Source: Atrichornis clamosus (taxonomy: Eukaryota; Chordata; Aves; Passeriformes; Menuridae). From it: a stretch of DNA of 64,000 bases. The DNA is taken from contig WBMZ01006338.1 in assembly GCA_013400975.1 (NCBI GenBank), forward strand, positions 101,326 through 165,325. Reading direction: 5' to 3'. Positions 1 through 12,026 of this stretch are shown one piece after another. Every line of letters begins with the position of its first letter. Position 1 is the first letter of the stretch. The notes beneath the pieces were generated by a model, which was not told where the DNA came from, ran no database searches, and saw only the letters and a list, made by a program, of their open reading frames with translations. Made by a program: the position numbers and the translations under genes.

Positions 1-168
1 CCATTTCTTTGCCAGCTAGAAAATGTATTGTGTACTACAGTGCTTGCAGAAGCAAGCAAAAAAGCATTGGATTGACATCAAAGGCTAGATCTTTCTGTGC
101 AGAATGCTGGAGATTGTAAGAGTGGTAAAAATCTGGCAAAGGAAATGCATGCTGTTTTTCATTGTAAA

Positions 169-186
169 CCCCTTTCCCTCCCTCCC
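169..186 (-). other. G-quadruplex motif on minus strand (C-tracts on plus)
   Basis: The plus strand reads CCCC-TTT-CCC-T-CCC-T-CCC, so the complementary strand has four runs of at least three G with loops of 1, 1 and 3 bases. This meets the canonical G3+N1-7 rule, and the short loops predict a stable fold. It sits inside a longer pyrimidine tract that runs into TTTTTAG at 198-204. The motif is seen directly; folding in cells is inference. Confidence 0.6.
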
Positions 187-946
187 TCCTCTCCCTCTTT
201 TTAGGGTGTGTATGTCAAATATGAAATGGTGCCAGTACATTATTTGTGGGAGCAGAAGCTTTTTCTTAGGAGTTCTTTGCCCATTTGGGGATGATTATTT
301 TCACCCTGGATGGAAAAATATAGCTAGAGAACTAACCGTTTTTTGATTGATAAGTTAGCTGCAGCTTAAATGTAAAAAAAAAAATGTTGGGTGAGTTTTG
401 AATGTTTACTGCATGAGAAATTTGTATCTTCTTTAAGTAGATGGGTGATTATTTAAGAGCAGTGAGCTTAACACGAACTCCAGCAAAGACTTACTGGAAT
501 CTAGGCAATCAAGGAAGATTCTGTACAGGTTGCACCTATTTTTTAAGTGGTTTATACTTCGGGTTGGTGTTTGCAGGAAAGAAGACTGATGAGCTCCCAG
601 GAGAAAATAGCTACATAACTTGCATGTGTGGGAAGTGTTATTTTGTCTGCTGCAAAGAAGTATTGAGAAAGGGTCTGTAGCCACTGGATTTCACTAAATG
701 TTTAGTTTTTAATAGTGGAGTCTGCTTTTGACCTGTTGTTGTCAGACCTGCAGGGCAGTGTCCTGAAGCCTGGAGCTGCTGCTGGTGACAGAGCAAGGGA
801 ACTGGGGTGGCATCACATATCTTCAGTGTGTGACCAGCAGCAGGCCTCCCCATTGCCTATCCTAGCCAGGATGTGGGTGTCCACAGCCAGGATGTTCGTG
901 CAGAACAAAGCCCCAAGCTTGCTGCTGGTTTCTAAGTCAGCTTTGC

Positions 947-954
947 TGACGTCA
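947..954. promoter_or_regulatory. Consensus CRE (TGACGTCA) in a GC-richer patch
   Basis: The palindromic octamer TGACGTCA is a full-strength CREB/ATF site. It lies in a locally G/C-rich stretch (about 720-1250) within otherwise AT-rich sequence some 20 kb upstream of the first LPAR1 coding exon. No TATA box or transcription start can be assigned. The octamer occurs by chance about once in 65 kb, so function is only a possibility. Confidence 0.25.
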
Positions 955-3307
955 AGTGAGTGGAAGGGCTGATGGGGTGGGTGGACGGCCCCCAGGGGTG
1001 CTGCGGGTGCAACAGTCACTGTGCCTGCAGCTCACCCCACAGAAGCTCAGTGGGTGGTGGGCACCCCCGCTCTCCTGCTTTGGAGCAAGGAGAAGCAGAT
1101 TGTCAGGCAGTGGCACCAGCTGCATCTGCTGGCCCTTTACTGGCTGGCTGGTGGCAGGAGACCTCAGTTAGTACCTCAAGCCAATGGCAGTGTCAGGAGA
1201 AGGTCACCTTGCCCTTAGATGTTGCCTTGCACTGGGAGGGACTGTGGTGGTCACACCTGTGGTCAGTATTCTTTTGGTTTGTGTGACTGCAGTAGGTGCT
1301 CACTGACTTTCTTGGTAGGATCTGTTTTCTTGTGGCTACTGTATTTTTTACAGTCTCTTCCTGCAACACTTCTTGGCTCATAGGGTTTTTAAGGTTTCAT
1401 TGTTGTGTTACTAACCATTTTTGCAGTTACTTTTAACCAAATATGAAGCAGTAGCAGAGGCTGGCCGTGTGTTTGTGTGTTCGCTGTTCTATCGGGACAC
1501 TTCTGAGCTCTTTCATTGACACTCCAGCTGATAGAGGTAAATCGTGCACTTTTTGTGCATACTTCTGTTGTTGCTTCCATGCCTATTGTGACACATATGT
1601 TTTCAGTGATTGCCTGTGAAGACTGAACTGGTAGTTTTACAAGATATGTACAAGCTCTGCGATGAGTTGCAGTGGGAAGGTATTGCTTTCATGTGGTAGT
1701 GAAGCTGTAATGTAGGATGTAAAGGGGAAATCTGGCTGCTTTGCCTCAGGTTGCGCTTATAGAATTAAACTTTGTAGCACTTTGCTATAGTAGCCTGATA
1801 GCTTTGAACATATAAAACTAATTGAAGTAAAGAAGTATTTGGGAAATTGGTGGTGGAATGCTAGACCAGAATAGATTCAGATTGGTAATGATAAGTTTGT
1901 CAATCCCAAAGGAGAATAAAGCAGAGTAAGTTCTGTACTAATACTGTGTTGCGTGTCACTGACTACTGTACTGGGGAGATGTCTTTGCAAATGTGTCCAC
2001 AGCCCTGCTGAAGCATCATATTGGCAAATTATTGATACAGGAGAATAACTCAGTGTTTCCTGCATCCAGTCCAACTATGTTTCCAGGCATTTCTGCCTTG
2101 TCAGGGTGAACCAGCCAAGCTAGTAAGAGCTTGTTGTCCTATATGCTACAGTTACACCTAGGATGTACTAGAAGTAATGTTTAAGCATATGTTAACCATC
2201 CACATCATCATTTAGATTAGGCCGAGGAGCAAAACCTTGGCTTTCAGGAACGGATTCATGGGGGTATTCAGCCCCTTCTGTCCACGTGTTTCCCTATTTA
2301 CTGCTACATTGCTGCAGACACAAATCCAGTGCATCAATAAGTCATTGCCCCCTCATTCCTCTTGTCAAGTAAATGGGATTCACCAATCGTTTTCCTGAGA
2401 TGTTGCAGTGGGACAAACAACTTCAGGGGAATGGATAGGTACCCAATGTTCAAGGAATATAATCTTGAATGTGACTTGTACTTGAAAGATACCATTGTAA
2501 ATGCCTATCAAGTTTATTTGTCTTTCCTTTTCCTTGCTGTACCTCACAAAATGAGTCATACATGGAGAGCAATTCTGTGGAAATGAGCCAGGTGCCTTTG
2601 ACCTGCCCTGAGCGTGGTTTCTGCCCAGGGCTTGGAGAGCTGTCCTTATGTGGCTAGCAACATATCAGGATCATTTTGCTTCTCCTAAAGCTTTGGATAG
2701 AACTACTGAAAACACTACCTCAAAACAGTGTATTTCCCTGTACAGAAGTTTTGCAAACAAAAGACTTTTTTGAATTAATGTTTGCTCCCCTAGTCTTTTT
2801 GCTTCTTGTTTACAGCAGTTACAGTGTCCTATTTCAAATACCCCATGCTAGTGGGACTGAAAACTCACTGAGATTTCAGGGTATTACTGTGATCAGAGCA
2901 ATCCTGGTATTTAGTGAATAGACTGAAAATATGTCTCTAGACCTAAAGCAATTTTGCAAACAGTTGATAGGAGTAGCATAGCTTTGCCTGCTTCTCCAAG
3001 AAGTATAGTGTGTTTCTGTTTCCTGCCTTGGATTGGTTAAGTTTCACATGCAAAAGTATCCTAAGAGGTTCAGGGGGAGCTGTGTAAGCTGATGACAACC
3101 TGATGACAGGAGGGAGTGACATGATTATGGAACACATAAATGCCTTAAAACTAATATGCCTGAGCAAACACTAATGCCATGATACTGCATATTTCCATCC
3201 TCAACATCTCCTCCACAAAGCTTCTTACAAACAGAAATCAGTTGCCCAGATTTTAATGACAAAGTTCTGTTTGAGAGACTTGTTTACAGCTTTTTCTGTT
3301 CTTCTTT

Positions 3308-3880
3308 CTAAATTGTTCGTAATATGCTATGAAGGCTCTGTGAAGGAACGCCTGGTATCATTTTTGTGGGAAAGCAGTTACTTTTTCCTTCAAAAGAGTG
3401 GCACAAAACTGCAGGAGTGGCTTTGGCAATAAAGCCGCAGCCTGCTGCTTCATGCTTCATCATTGCCAGGGATGTGAAAAAGGAGGGGGAGAAAATACTG
3501 ATTTTCCTTGGAACTCCCAAAATAAGGTGACATTTCTTGGTTGGTAGCAAAGTCAAATGTGAAGCTGCTGTGCATCTGCCTCCTTCAATTGTGCCAGAAG
3601 TCACTCCATGATCTGTATATCCCCCAACTGTTCCTCTTGTGGTTTGGTTAACTTTCTCCCCAAGACCCTGTAAGTGGGATCCCCGGCTTGTATAAGCTGT
3701 TTCTTCACTAGAGGGGGATACCAGTATAACTGCAGAGGGAAACTCTGAGGATTTGATAAGTTATAGTGTTTTACTCTTCCTTCTGGCCTGACAGTGTTGC
3801 CTGTTGGGTTATGTGGAGTGTCCTTGGAAGAAGGCTGCTGCAGAACTAAAGGCAGCAGCTGACAAGTAGTAGGCATTCAG
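3308..3880 (-). other. Unrecognised sequence with two adjoining minus-strand open frames
   Basis: Two minus-strand frames of 91 and 98 codons (3601-3876 and 3308-3604) lie almost end to end just beside the 3' end of a CR1 element. The first has a protein-like composition (for example a stretch reading QLYWYPPLVKKQL), but an in-frame TGA sits immediately before its ATG. I recognise no family in either. They could be decayed remains of an older mobile element or simply chance frames. No function is proposed. Confidence 0.2.
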
Positions 3881-3931
3881 TTTCTCCAAAACACTGTTAG
3901 TTCTCCCAGCATGCCGTGGTGCATTTTTATA

Positions 3932-4795
3932 TAGAATCATAGAATGGTTTGGGTTGGAAAGACCTTAGTGGTCATCTAGGTCCCAACCCCCTGCCACAGA
4001 TAGGAACACCTTCCACTGGACCAGGTTGTTCAAAGCACCATGCGGCATAACCTTGAACAGTTCAAGGGATGAGGCATCCACAGCTTCTCTGGGCAAGGTG
4101 TGGCAGTGCCTCACCACCCTCACAGTAAAGAATTTATCTAAACACCTCTTAAACTCTCAGACCCGGTGCTGTGACCACTTCCCTGGGGAGCCTGTTCAAG
4201 TGCCCAACCACTATGTGGGGAAAGAACCTTTTCCTGATATCCAACCTAAACCTCCCCTGACACAATTTCAGGCCATTCCCTCAGGCCCTGTCACTGGTCA
4301 CCACAGAGAAGAGAGCAGTGACTGCCTCACCACTTCCCCTCGTGAGGAAGTTGTAGACTGCAATGAGGTCTACCCTCAGTCTCCCCTTCTCCAGCCTGAA
4401 TAGACCAAGTGACCTCAGCCATTCCTCATATAGCTTCCCCTCAAGGTCCTTCACCATCCTCATATGGTTGGTGATTCCCCAGCCCTCTAATTTGTCCAGG
4501 TCTCTCTGCAGGGCTGCCCTGCCTTCAAGGAGTCAACAGCTACTCCCAGTTTTGTATCATCTGTGAACTTACTTAGCATCCCTTCCAGTCCTGTGTTGAA
4601 GCAATTTACGAAGATGTTGAAGAGCACAGGGCCAAGGATAGAGCCCTGCAAAGCCCCACCAGTGACAGGTCTCCAGGCTGATGTCACTCCATTCACTAAA
4701 CCCTTTGTGCCTGACCCACAAGCCAGTTGCTCACCCATTCATCTAGTCTAAATCTATCCTCTTTTTGGGTCAATTACTCCCTGTCCTATCGCTAC
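3932..4795 (-). mobile_element. CR1 LINE, 5'-truncated 3' end (copy 1)
   Basis: On the plus strand the copy starts with ATAGAATCATAGAATGG, the reverse complement of the CR1 3' terminal octamer repeats, so the element points to the minus strand. It continues through CR1 3' sequence into the C-terminal part of the ORF2 reverse transcriptase. The minus frame at 4487-4738 contains the RT palm region (PVLFNIF, and FTDDTKL in place of the usual F-A-D-D motif). The RT frame is interrupted by stops. The join near 4463-4485, from C-terminal to palm sequence, looks shorter than expected, suggesting an internal deletion. It is a dead copy, typical of the 5'-truncated insertions this family leaves in birds. 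Confidence 0.93.
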
Positions 4796-7307
4796 TATCC
4801 TTATAAAAAGTCACTTTCCAGTGATGGTGTGAAATCTTCCAAGAGTGGAGTAGAGGCGGGTACACGGTCCACTGACCTAAGAGAGTCTGCTCATTAGTGG
4901 GAGACTGAAAAATCAGACCCAGCATGCCTAAGTGGGCTGTGTCAGGGATGAGAGTAGCTGTGCATCGGCCTCAAGCTTTGGTGTCATAGACACAGCTGGT
5001 GTGTGCAATTGTGGGATGCCTAAAAAATCTGGTTTGTGGGTGGATTTCAGTACGTTCTCCTTTTGTGGCCTGGATCCCTTGAACTTCTTGGTTTATTTGT
5101 GTGGTCACAAAAAAAGAGTCTTAGTGGTTCCCAAGTAATGCTTTATGGCTTATGCTTTTGTTACAAACTGTCTGAAGGAGGCTTTGAAGTGTGTATGTGT
5201 TTAATGTTTGTACCCATGCTAATGTGCACCAAGTTCCAACGGAAGAGCTGGAGGCAAACTACTATTTAGTTTTTATTTTCCTTTTTCTTTAAAAATAATC
5301 CATTGCTATTCAGTTGCACTTTTGTCCAATAGAATTGTTTTTTCTCCTTTCTGTTTAAAGTAGATGCAAAAGGAGTGTATCTAAAAAGTGGTGGCACACA
5401 CTAGTGTTTGAACACTAACCTTTCTGTCATTGTATGTGTTAGAAGATAGGGGTTTTTTGGTTTTGTTCTGTTTTTACATCAACTCCTCCATTCTGCTGAT
5501 TGTCCTTTTGTTTTCCACTTGAATTGGCAGCATCTCCCAAACATTCTAATTGAAATATTTGTTGTTTCTGTTGGGCATTGTATATATTGAGGACTAGTCA
5601 GAAAAGTTGAATAATCACTGAAGTATGGTGTGAACTTACAACAGCCTTTTTAATTCATGTGACCTCTTGTATGCACAAAGAGCTTGTCTGCTAAACACAA
5701 CTCAGAGTTAATCCAAGTCAATTCTTAAAGTGAATTAGTCAAGCTGTGAGCTAATCCTCTGTATTTACCTGCTTGTTCAGATAGGCGGCCGCCTAAGTTT
5801 CTTTAAACTTCTCTTGATAATTGAAAGGGGAAGGGTTGGAGGGGAAGGTGATGAAGTCTTGGTGTTTTCTTTATCTCTCCTTTCAGGGCATATTTCAAAA
5901 CCACTTTGCATTTATAAATCTTGAATTCATGGAATGATCAGCATGAGCTACCCGAGGCCAAAACGCAGCACTCTGCTGCAGTTCTCTACTAAGCGTCCCT
6001 GACAGCTGCTGCTGCTCCCAGGATATTTTGTGGAGTGTGTTACTTCCTCATCGTCCATAAAAGCTGTTCCACAACAAATCCAACTGGTTAAGTTGGCATA
6101 GACAGTGCGGAGTATGGTGCAGGCTGTGAGAATGAGGAAGCCTTGTCGGCCTCTGCCAAGAAACTAGTAACCAGCCTTGATTTTACAACATGCATTCACA
6201 AATTCTGGGTGCATTGTTCTGAGCACACAGGAGACCTGCATGATGGGCGGGAAGTAATTCCCTTTCATTTGTCAGCATTAGGAATTTTGTTGTCTTGAGC
6301 TACTGCTTTTTATTCCCTCTCCATCTTGACAAGATCAAAGATCTTATTTCTGGGTCACTGCTGTCAATCAGATAAGTTTGTTTGTGGCCTTGGGATAGAG
6401 CAGTGATATGAGAGTAGGGAATTTAAATCCTGTCATTATGATAATTCTTTTTTATTGTTAATTTTAAGTTCTTTTAAACTTCATTGAGGTTAACTATGCA
6501 AAATACAGCAATGCAGAAATTGTCTAGAGAACAGTCAATTGAACAGATGCAGATTTTGCATAAATATTTCTGAAGGAGCATGACTGTTATTCCTGGTTTG
6601 AGGGGTTGATAAACAGTTCTTGTGTCTGCATTGGTGCTGGCCTGAACTATGTTAAGCTATTGCCTTGCAGTCTTTGATGTATTTTCAGGGTAGGGGGCAA
6701 TGGTCAGCACATTTCTATTTCAGATAAACTGAATTAAACCCCTGTTTGTGCATCATTGGTCATGGTGCATGTAGATCTATATCAGGGTGGTACATTTGTA
6801 ATTTGGGATTTGGGGTTTGGCATGCTGAATTGTGAACTTCCTTGGCTTCAGCGTTTCCAGATTATTGTGTTTTGTATTTTATTCTGCCTGAAGATTGAGC
6901 ATCTGTTTTGTGGATATGGGGCAAAAAGGAAGTATTTGCTCTAAGGCTGGCCCCCCTCAAAGCTGCTTAGAGAATTGTGACATTTTGTTATCATCCAGAT
7001 GGTTTTTTTTATCTAGCAAAAACATATAGCCTGAATGTTTAAATAGAAACTTGTTTCAGAAGAATGCCAGCATACTTCTACTTTTCTGAGTTTTAAACAA
7101 AAGGTGGAGTTGACAAATGAAGTCTCTATTCCTGATCCATGAAAGTGTTGAATTGTATCACTTTATATTTCTTCTTGGAAACAAGTATTAAAAGTCTGCT
7201 TGTAAGTTTTGCAAAGGTAAGTTCTTGTTGCTTTTTCTGCTGAGGAGTGAGAGCTGGAGAGAAGCATCCTGATTTCTTATGTGGTGATTTATACCTTGAT
7301 TGAATCA
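4796..7307. other. Noncoding, AT-rich; possible conserved element at 5760-6400
   Basis: No coding exon is recognisable. The interval 5270-6750 lacks even chance open frames of 60 codons. Within it, 5760-6400 looks compositionally structured: a 14-bp palindrome around a NotI site at 5782-5795, and a TCF/LEF-like GATCAAAGATC near 6331-6341. This is the sort of stretch where a conserved noncoding enhancer would be sought, but conservation cannot be judged from one sequence. Confidence 0.4.
5782..5795. repeat. 14-bp GC palindrome containing a NotI site
   Basis: TAGGCGGCCGCCTA is a perfect palindrome with two CpG dinucleotides, placed in strongly AT-rich surroundings where CpG is scarce. It could be a protein-binding site or chance. 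The sequence is certain and the role unknown. Confidence 0.6.
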
Positions 7308-8230
7308 TTATCATAGAATGGCCTGTGTTGGAAGGGACCTTAAAGGTCATCTAGTTCCAGGCCCCCTGCCATCGACAGGTGGCACCTTTCCCTAGATGAG
7401 GTTGCTCAGAGCCCCATCCAACCTGACCTTAACAACTCCCAGGGATGGGGCATCCACAACTTCCCTGGGCAACCTGCTCCAGTGTCTTACCATGCTCACA
7501 GTAAAGAGTTTCTTCCTAATGTATAATCTAAACCTACTCTCTTTCAGTTTGAATACATTCCCCCTCCTCTGTAATTCCCTCTCTATGTTTCTTGCAGGCT
7601 CCCTTCAGGTACTGGAAGGCCACAATTAGGTCACCCCGAAGCCTTCTCTTTTCCAGGCTGAACAATCCCAATTCTCTCAGGATTTTCTCATAGGAGAGGT
7701 GTTCCATTCCTCTGATCATCTTGATGGCTCTACTCTGGACTTGGTCCAACAGGTCCATGTCCTTCCTGTGCAGGGACCCCAGCGCTGGATGCAGTGTTCC
7801 AGGTGGGGGTCTCACCAGAGCAGAGCAGAGCAGAGGGGCAGAATCCCCTCCCTCTCCCTGCTGGCCACGCTGCTCTGGATGCAGCCCAGGACACGTTTGC
7901 CTTTCTGGGCTGTGGGTGCACATGGCTGGGTCATGTCCAGCCTCTCACCCACCAGCACCCCCAAGTCCTTCTCACAGGGCTGCTCTCCAGCTGTTCATCC
8001 CCAGCCTGTGTTGATACCAGGGGGTGCCCTGACCCAGGTGCAGCACCTTGCACTTGCTCTTGTTAAACAACACGGGATTCCCATGGGCACACTTCTCCAG
8101 TTTGTCTGGGTTCCTCTGGATGGCAGCCTGTCCTTCAGGCGTGTCAATAGCACCACTCAGCTTGGTGTCATCTGCAAATTTGCCGATAGTGCACTCAATC
8201 CGTGTTTCTATGCCATTAATGAAGTTGATA
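7308..8230 (-). mobile_element. CR1 LINE, 5'-truncated 3' end (copy 2)
   Basis: The plus-strand left edge (ATTATCATAGAATGG) is the reverse-complemented CR1 3' terminus. The body reads as the CR1 3'UTR and C-terminal ORF2 on the minus strand. The minus frame 7972-8247 carries the RT active-site box FADDTKL followed by GAIDTPEGQ and KCKVLHLG, which are characteristic CR1 RT sequences. The frame 7534-7923 carries the downstream thumb/C-terminal part. The frames are broken relative to one another, so no functional ORF2 survives. This copy keeps a longer continuous stretch than copy 1 and shows no clear internal deletion. The long plus-strand frame at 7699-8262 is its antisense shadow. Confidence 0.95.
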
Positions 8231-8418
8231 CAAAAGTCTTTGCCCACTGTTATCTTCTTTAATTATACTGATTAGTAGGCAAAATTATCATGGGAACGTG
8301 CTGAGAGTCAAATTCTGTCCTCTACCACTGTGAGGCAGTGCCCTGTCTTGGCTCAGTGTTGTGAGAAATGCTTCTTGCAGTTCCAGTGTTTGGAATAATT
8401 TTAATGAGTAGCTCCTTG

Positions 8419-8462
8419 CTCTTTCTCTCTCTTTTTTTCCTTTTTCTTTTTTTTTTTTTTTT
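8419..8462. repeat. Pyrimidine-rich / poly-T low-complexity tract
   Basis: A CT-rich run grades into an uninterrupted T run ending at 8462. The polar pattern resembles a minus-strand poly-A tail, but no AATAAA-bearing transcript body could be identified beside it, so simple low complexity is the safer label. Confidence 0.7.
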
Positions 8463-9688
8463 GTAATGGAAGAGGACAAAAGCATGCCCCATACTTGCTT
8501 CCTTATACACACATGCACACATGATGCTGGCAACAATTGATAGTGCACCTTAAATTATGAGCTAGCCATAGCGACTTTGAACTTTTTTGCCTCCTAGTTA
8601 ACTACTTCAAATTTCATGTCTGTCAGTAGGAATAAACAATTTTAAAAGAGTTTCAGAAACTGTTTTGAAATTATTTCTGTTAGAAGTATTTGGTCCTATA
8701 GAAGTCAGTGTGATGAAAGTGTATATTTTGAAAACATAGTCATATGACAGCAGCTTCATTGTGATTGTGCTGTGAGAGACCATCCACGTTGTAGTAACTT
8801 GTTTACATAAGCCTGAGCAGTTTGGCATTATTTTCCAGCAGTTGGTGTCTAGCTGCATTTTTCCTCTTTATTTTCTGGTGATTCTTTCTTGAAGTTTACA
8901 GCAGTGAGATAATGTTGAAATTAGATGATTGCATGAATTATTACTCTGGAGTCTTCCCAGTTCATGTTGCTTTTGCTTAAAGCAGGGAAATTAAAAATTC
9001 ACTTTCAGGGATATCTTCTTGTTCTGGTACTCGCCAACTTAAAAAACACAGAGGAGCTGCTGCTGCAGTTGTTTCGGGAAAATGGTGCTGTGGTTAGCGG
9101 GGATGTTTTAAGGCAATTTTTCTGTGTCTGTATGTTTGGTTTGGTTATTTTATGCTGACCTGATGGCTGTGTTGAAGAAGCTCCTAATACATCCAAAGAC
9201 ACGTGCACCTACCAGCCAGCATGCCTCGCATTAAGGCAGATGCTCACTCTTTCCCCCAGAGAGAGTGGGAAGAGGTTCTTCAGCCTTAATGAGTGGCAAA
9301 GGAATGATCGTCTCTAAGCAATTCTTAACCAGCAAGCTTTAATGGAAGTCATTAGGAGAAGCTACGTTCCTGGTAGATAATGACTGAAATAAGTCTAGAG
9401 GTGCTGGATAGTAACGGGAAGGAAACCTGATGAGTTGACTTTAAAGGGCAACTGCAAGAAAATGAGAAAACTGAGGAAGCCATGCAGAATTTTTTTGAGT
9501 TTTCAGACAAAGCTCAGAAAAAGCTTTTCAGAGAAGTAGAAGGCTTCAAGAGAAGATGAGGTATCACTCTGAATTTAAAAAAACAGCAAGAAAATGCTCC
9601 CCAAGAGATGGGTGTGGAATAGATACAATATGGAAATAATCAGGAAAGGAGGTTTAGCAAATGAGAGAATTGCACTGGATGATGCAAA

Positions 9689-9702
9689 CTGACCTAGGTC
9701 AG
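9689..9702. promoter_or_regulatory. Everted nuclear-receptor half-sites (ER0 palindrome)
   Basis: CTGACCTAGGTCAG is a perfect 14-bp palindrome made of two AGGTCA half-sites pointing apart with no spacer. AGGTCA is the standard nuclear-receptor half-site, although zero-spaced everted repeats are not a classic high-affinity arrangement. The palindrome is plain; binding is speculative. Confidence 0.25.
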
Positions 9703-12026
9703 GGAAGTATGGAAAGGATTCTGAAAAACGACAATTACATGTAATAAATAGAAGTTTTGTCTGACTGCAAGTAAGATTTCAAGTGCCTCAGTGTGTAGCA
9801 GAGGAAAAGGTATCCTGTGTTTAGCAAGGGAAAGGAGTATGATTCAATTGTGGAGAGCACAGTCATGGCACTTTAGCAAAAAAAATTAAGATATTAATAG
9901 AAAACTAGGAGTGTGTATTTTTTTTTCTTTATTTTTATAAATTTCATTTCATCAGTATGCAGAGAAACCTGGTGTGGTGCTGCATCCCTTGTGGATTAGC
10001 CTCCTGCTGATGTGAGTCCAGTTGGTATCATAATTGACATGACTTAGAGTGAATGTGTTCATGATTTCACATGTTACAATGCCAAATACTATGGGTTTGT
10101 CCTTTCAAAACATATTTTCTGTCACTTAAGAAAATGTGACATTTTCTTCTCCCTGCGAAAGAAACAAAACAACAAAATACACGACTCCAAGACAAAAACA
10201 ATTCCCGAAAGAATGAACAGCTTGTAATTTTGGCAATAATCTACTCACTGAAGATTGGCTTAACATCCTTTCTGGGGGAGAATATCAGAGCAGGTAAAAG
10301 AGAAATTTCAGCAAAGAAAGGCAGGCTTGCATAGGTCTCTTGAACTGTCTGCCCTTTGGTGGAACCCAGTGCATGACTGTGGTCAGTCTGCTTTTGTCAC
10401 CATCAGAAGGGGTATGAGGCATGGTGGCAGGCAAATTAGAGCGGTGTATGGAAAAGATTTCCCTGCAAGATAAAGGCTTGAGGATGTCATGCTATCTACT
10501 GGTTTGTTTGGTTATTTTCATTGAAAATCTGTGAAGAGAGATTTTGTCCTTTTGTACATTCAGATTGATTTTCTGCTTTTATATGGGTGGGATCTCTGAC
10601 CTTGCCCTGGTGGGATGACAGGGGAAATATCTCTGCTGACCCATGTGTTCTTTGTGACAGAAGATGATTTCTCTGAGGGAGTGCAACTGCATGGGGATTT
10701 TATTTTATTGCTGTAAATTAGTTCAGTGCATGGTAAATGATTAAAGTGATGGGTTATCTCCCTAATCTTACAATAGGGAAAGAGGACAGTTTCACACAAC
10801 ACTGCCTGTGCACAGTTCATGAAATTATTTAGCTTAGTTAAGGAGGCTCCATCTGAGGCATCTTTGCTGAACTTGCAGGCTATATTCTGTCATGGGAAGC
10901 TTTAGCAGCAGTCTTGCAGTACTCGTATTATTAATTATTGAGGCCAGAACAATGATCTTTCCCAGATTAGCCACAGAGCTCCTATTCAAAAAGGTTTGAC
11001 TGATGTAATTTTTTTTTCTTTTTTTTGAAGCACAGGCTGCACTGTGAATGCAAATTAGATAGATTTGAGGTCCTCTGTTGACCATTGTGTTGTGGAAGAG
11101 TCCTACTGAATGCAAGGGCAGTTTTAAAATTTATATAGAAATAAATTCCTTTCTAGCCTTGGATCACTGCTGAAATCTTCATCTTTTTTCCTTACATAAG
11201 AAGGGCTAACAGCTGTATTGTGCGCCTGACAGTGAAGACTGAGACAGTGGAAACTGTAAGTCTCTTTTAGCCTCAGGAAGTTGCAGACTTCTCTGGAGCA
11301 GCTTTTAGAAACTCTTTGAGGTGTACAGGTATGAGTTGATGGAAGGCAGAAGCAAGACAAAAAGGAAGGTAGGAAAGATGAGGGGGCTTGGGGGGTTTTT
11401 TGGTGGTTTTTTTCTTCCATTAGTATTAGTAATACACTTTGGGACTTCTGCATTTTTATTTGATATTTAAGTGAGCTCTCTGTTTTGTTTTATTTTGGTT
11501 TGGGTTTTTTTGGTAGGATGCTTTTCAGGTGCCTGGGTGGCTTGAGGTTCAGTTTCCCAAGGTGCTGTCTGTTTTGTTTTGGTTTGATTTGCTTAAATGA
11601 AAGCTGAGTGCTCTGGCCAGCTGCTGCTGTTTCAGTAAGGCAGTCTGCAAGCTGATACACAGCTAAACATGCTGCTGTCCTGCTTGCAATGCTTTTAGTG
11701 GCTAAAGATGTGACTGCACTTAATATTATGCTGAATATATGCTTTGGCTGACAAATTGCAATCAAAGCAGGCATCATACCAACACAGAAGGAGATGTATT
11801 ACTTACATGGAACCATAGCAGTAATAAAATCCCTGATTCTTTGGTATATCTTTGTAACAGTGAATGACTTCCAAGACAATTGTTTAAGGCACTGTCATTC
11901 TGAAGGGACAGCAGTGTAGGCAGTACCTGTTTTGACATGTTCAGTGGCTGGGTTTGATCTGAACTTGGGAGAGTTTTTTGTCCTTCTGGTTTTCCAGTTG
12001 TCAAAGTTACCAGTGCTCAGATTGCT

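Larger units (their letters stand above)
1..3300. other. Intronic/upstream sequence, no gene seen
   Basis: No open frame here resembles a known protein and none is flanked by convincing splice sites on both sides. The stretch lies upstream of the first LPAR1 coding exon, so it is either a 5' intron of LPAR1 (if untranslated exons lie further left) or 5' flank. Bases 720-1250 are richer in G and C than the surroundings and contain a full cAMP-response-element consensus at 947-954. A pyrimidine tract at 169-202 ends in TTTTTAG and could pass for a splice acceptor, but no matching donor or transcript evidence is available. Confidence 0.6.

Noticed and set aside
4026..4403. 125-codon plus-strand frame
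   Set aside because: Antisense of CR1 copy 1.
7699..8262. 187-codon plus-strand frame
   Set aside because: Antisense of CR1 copy 2, whose minus strand carries the reverse-transcriptase motifs.
11385..11412. G-rich run near a poly-T tract
   Set aside because: Only two long G-runs; does not meet the four-run rule.
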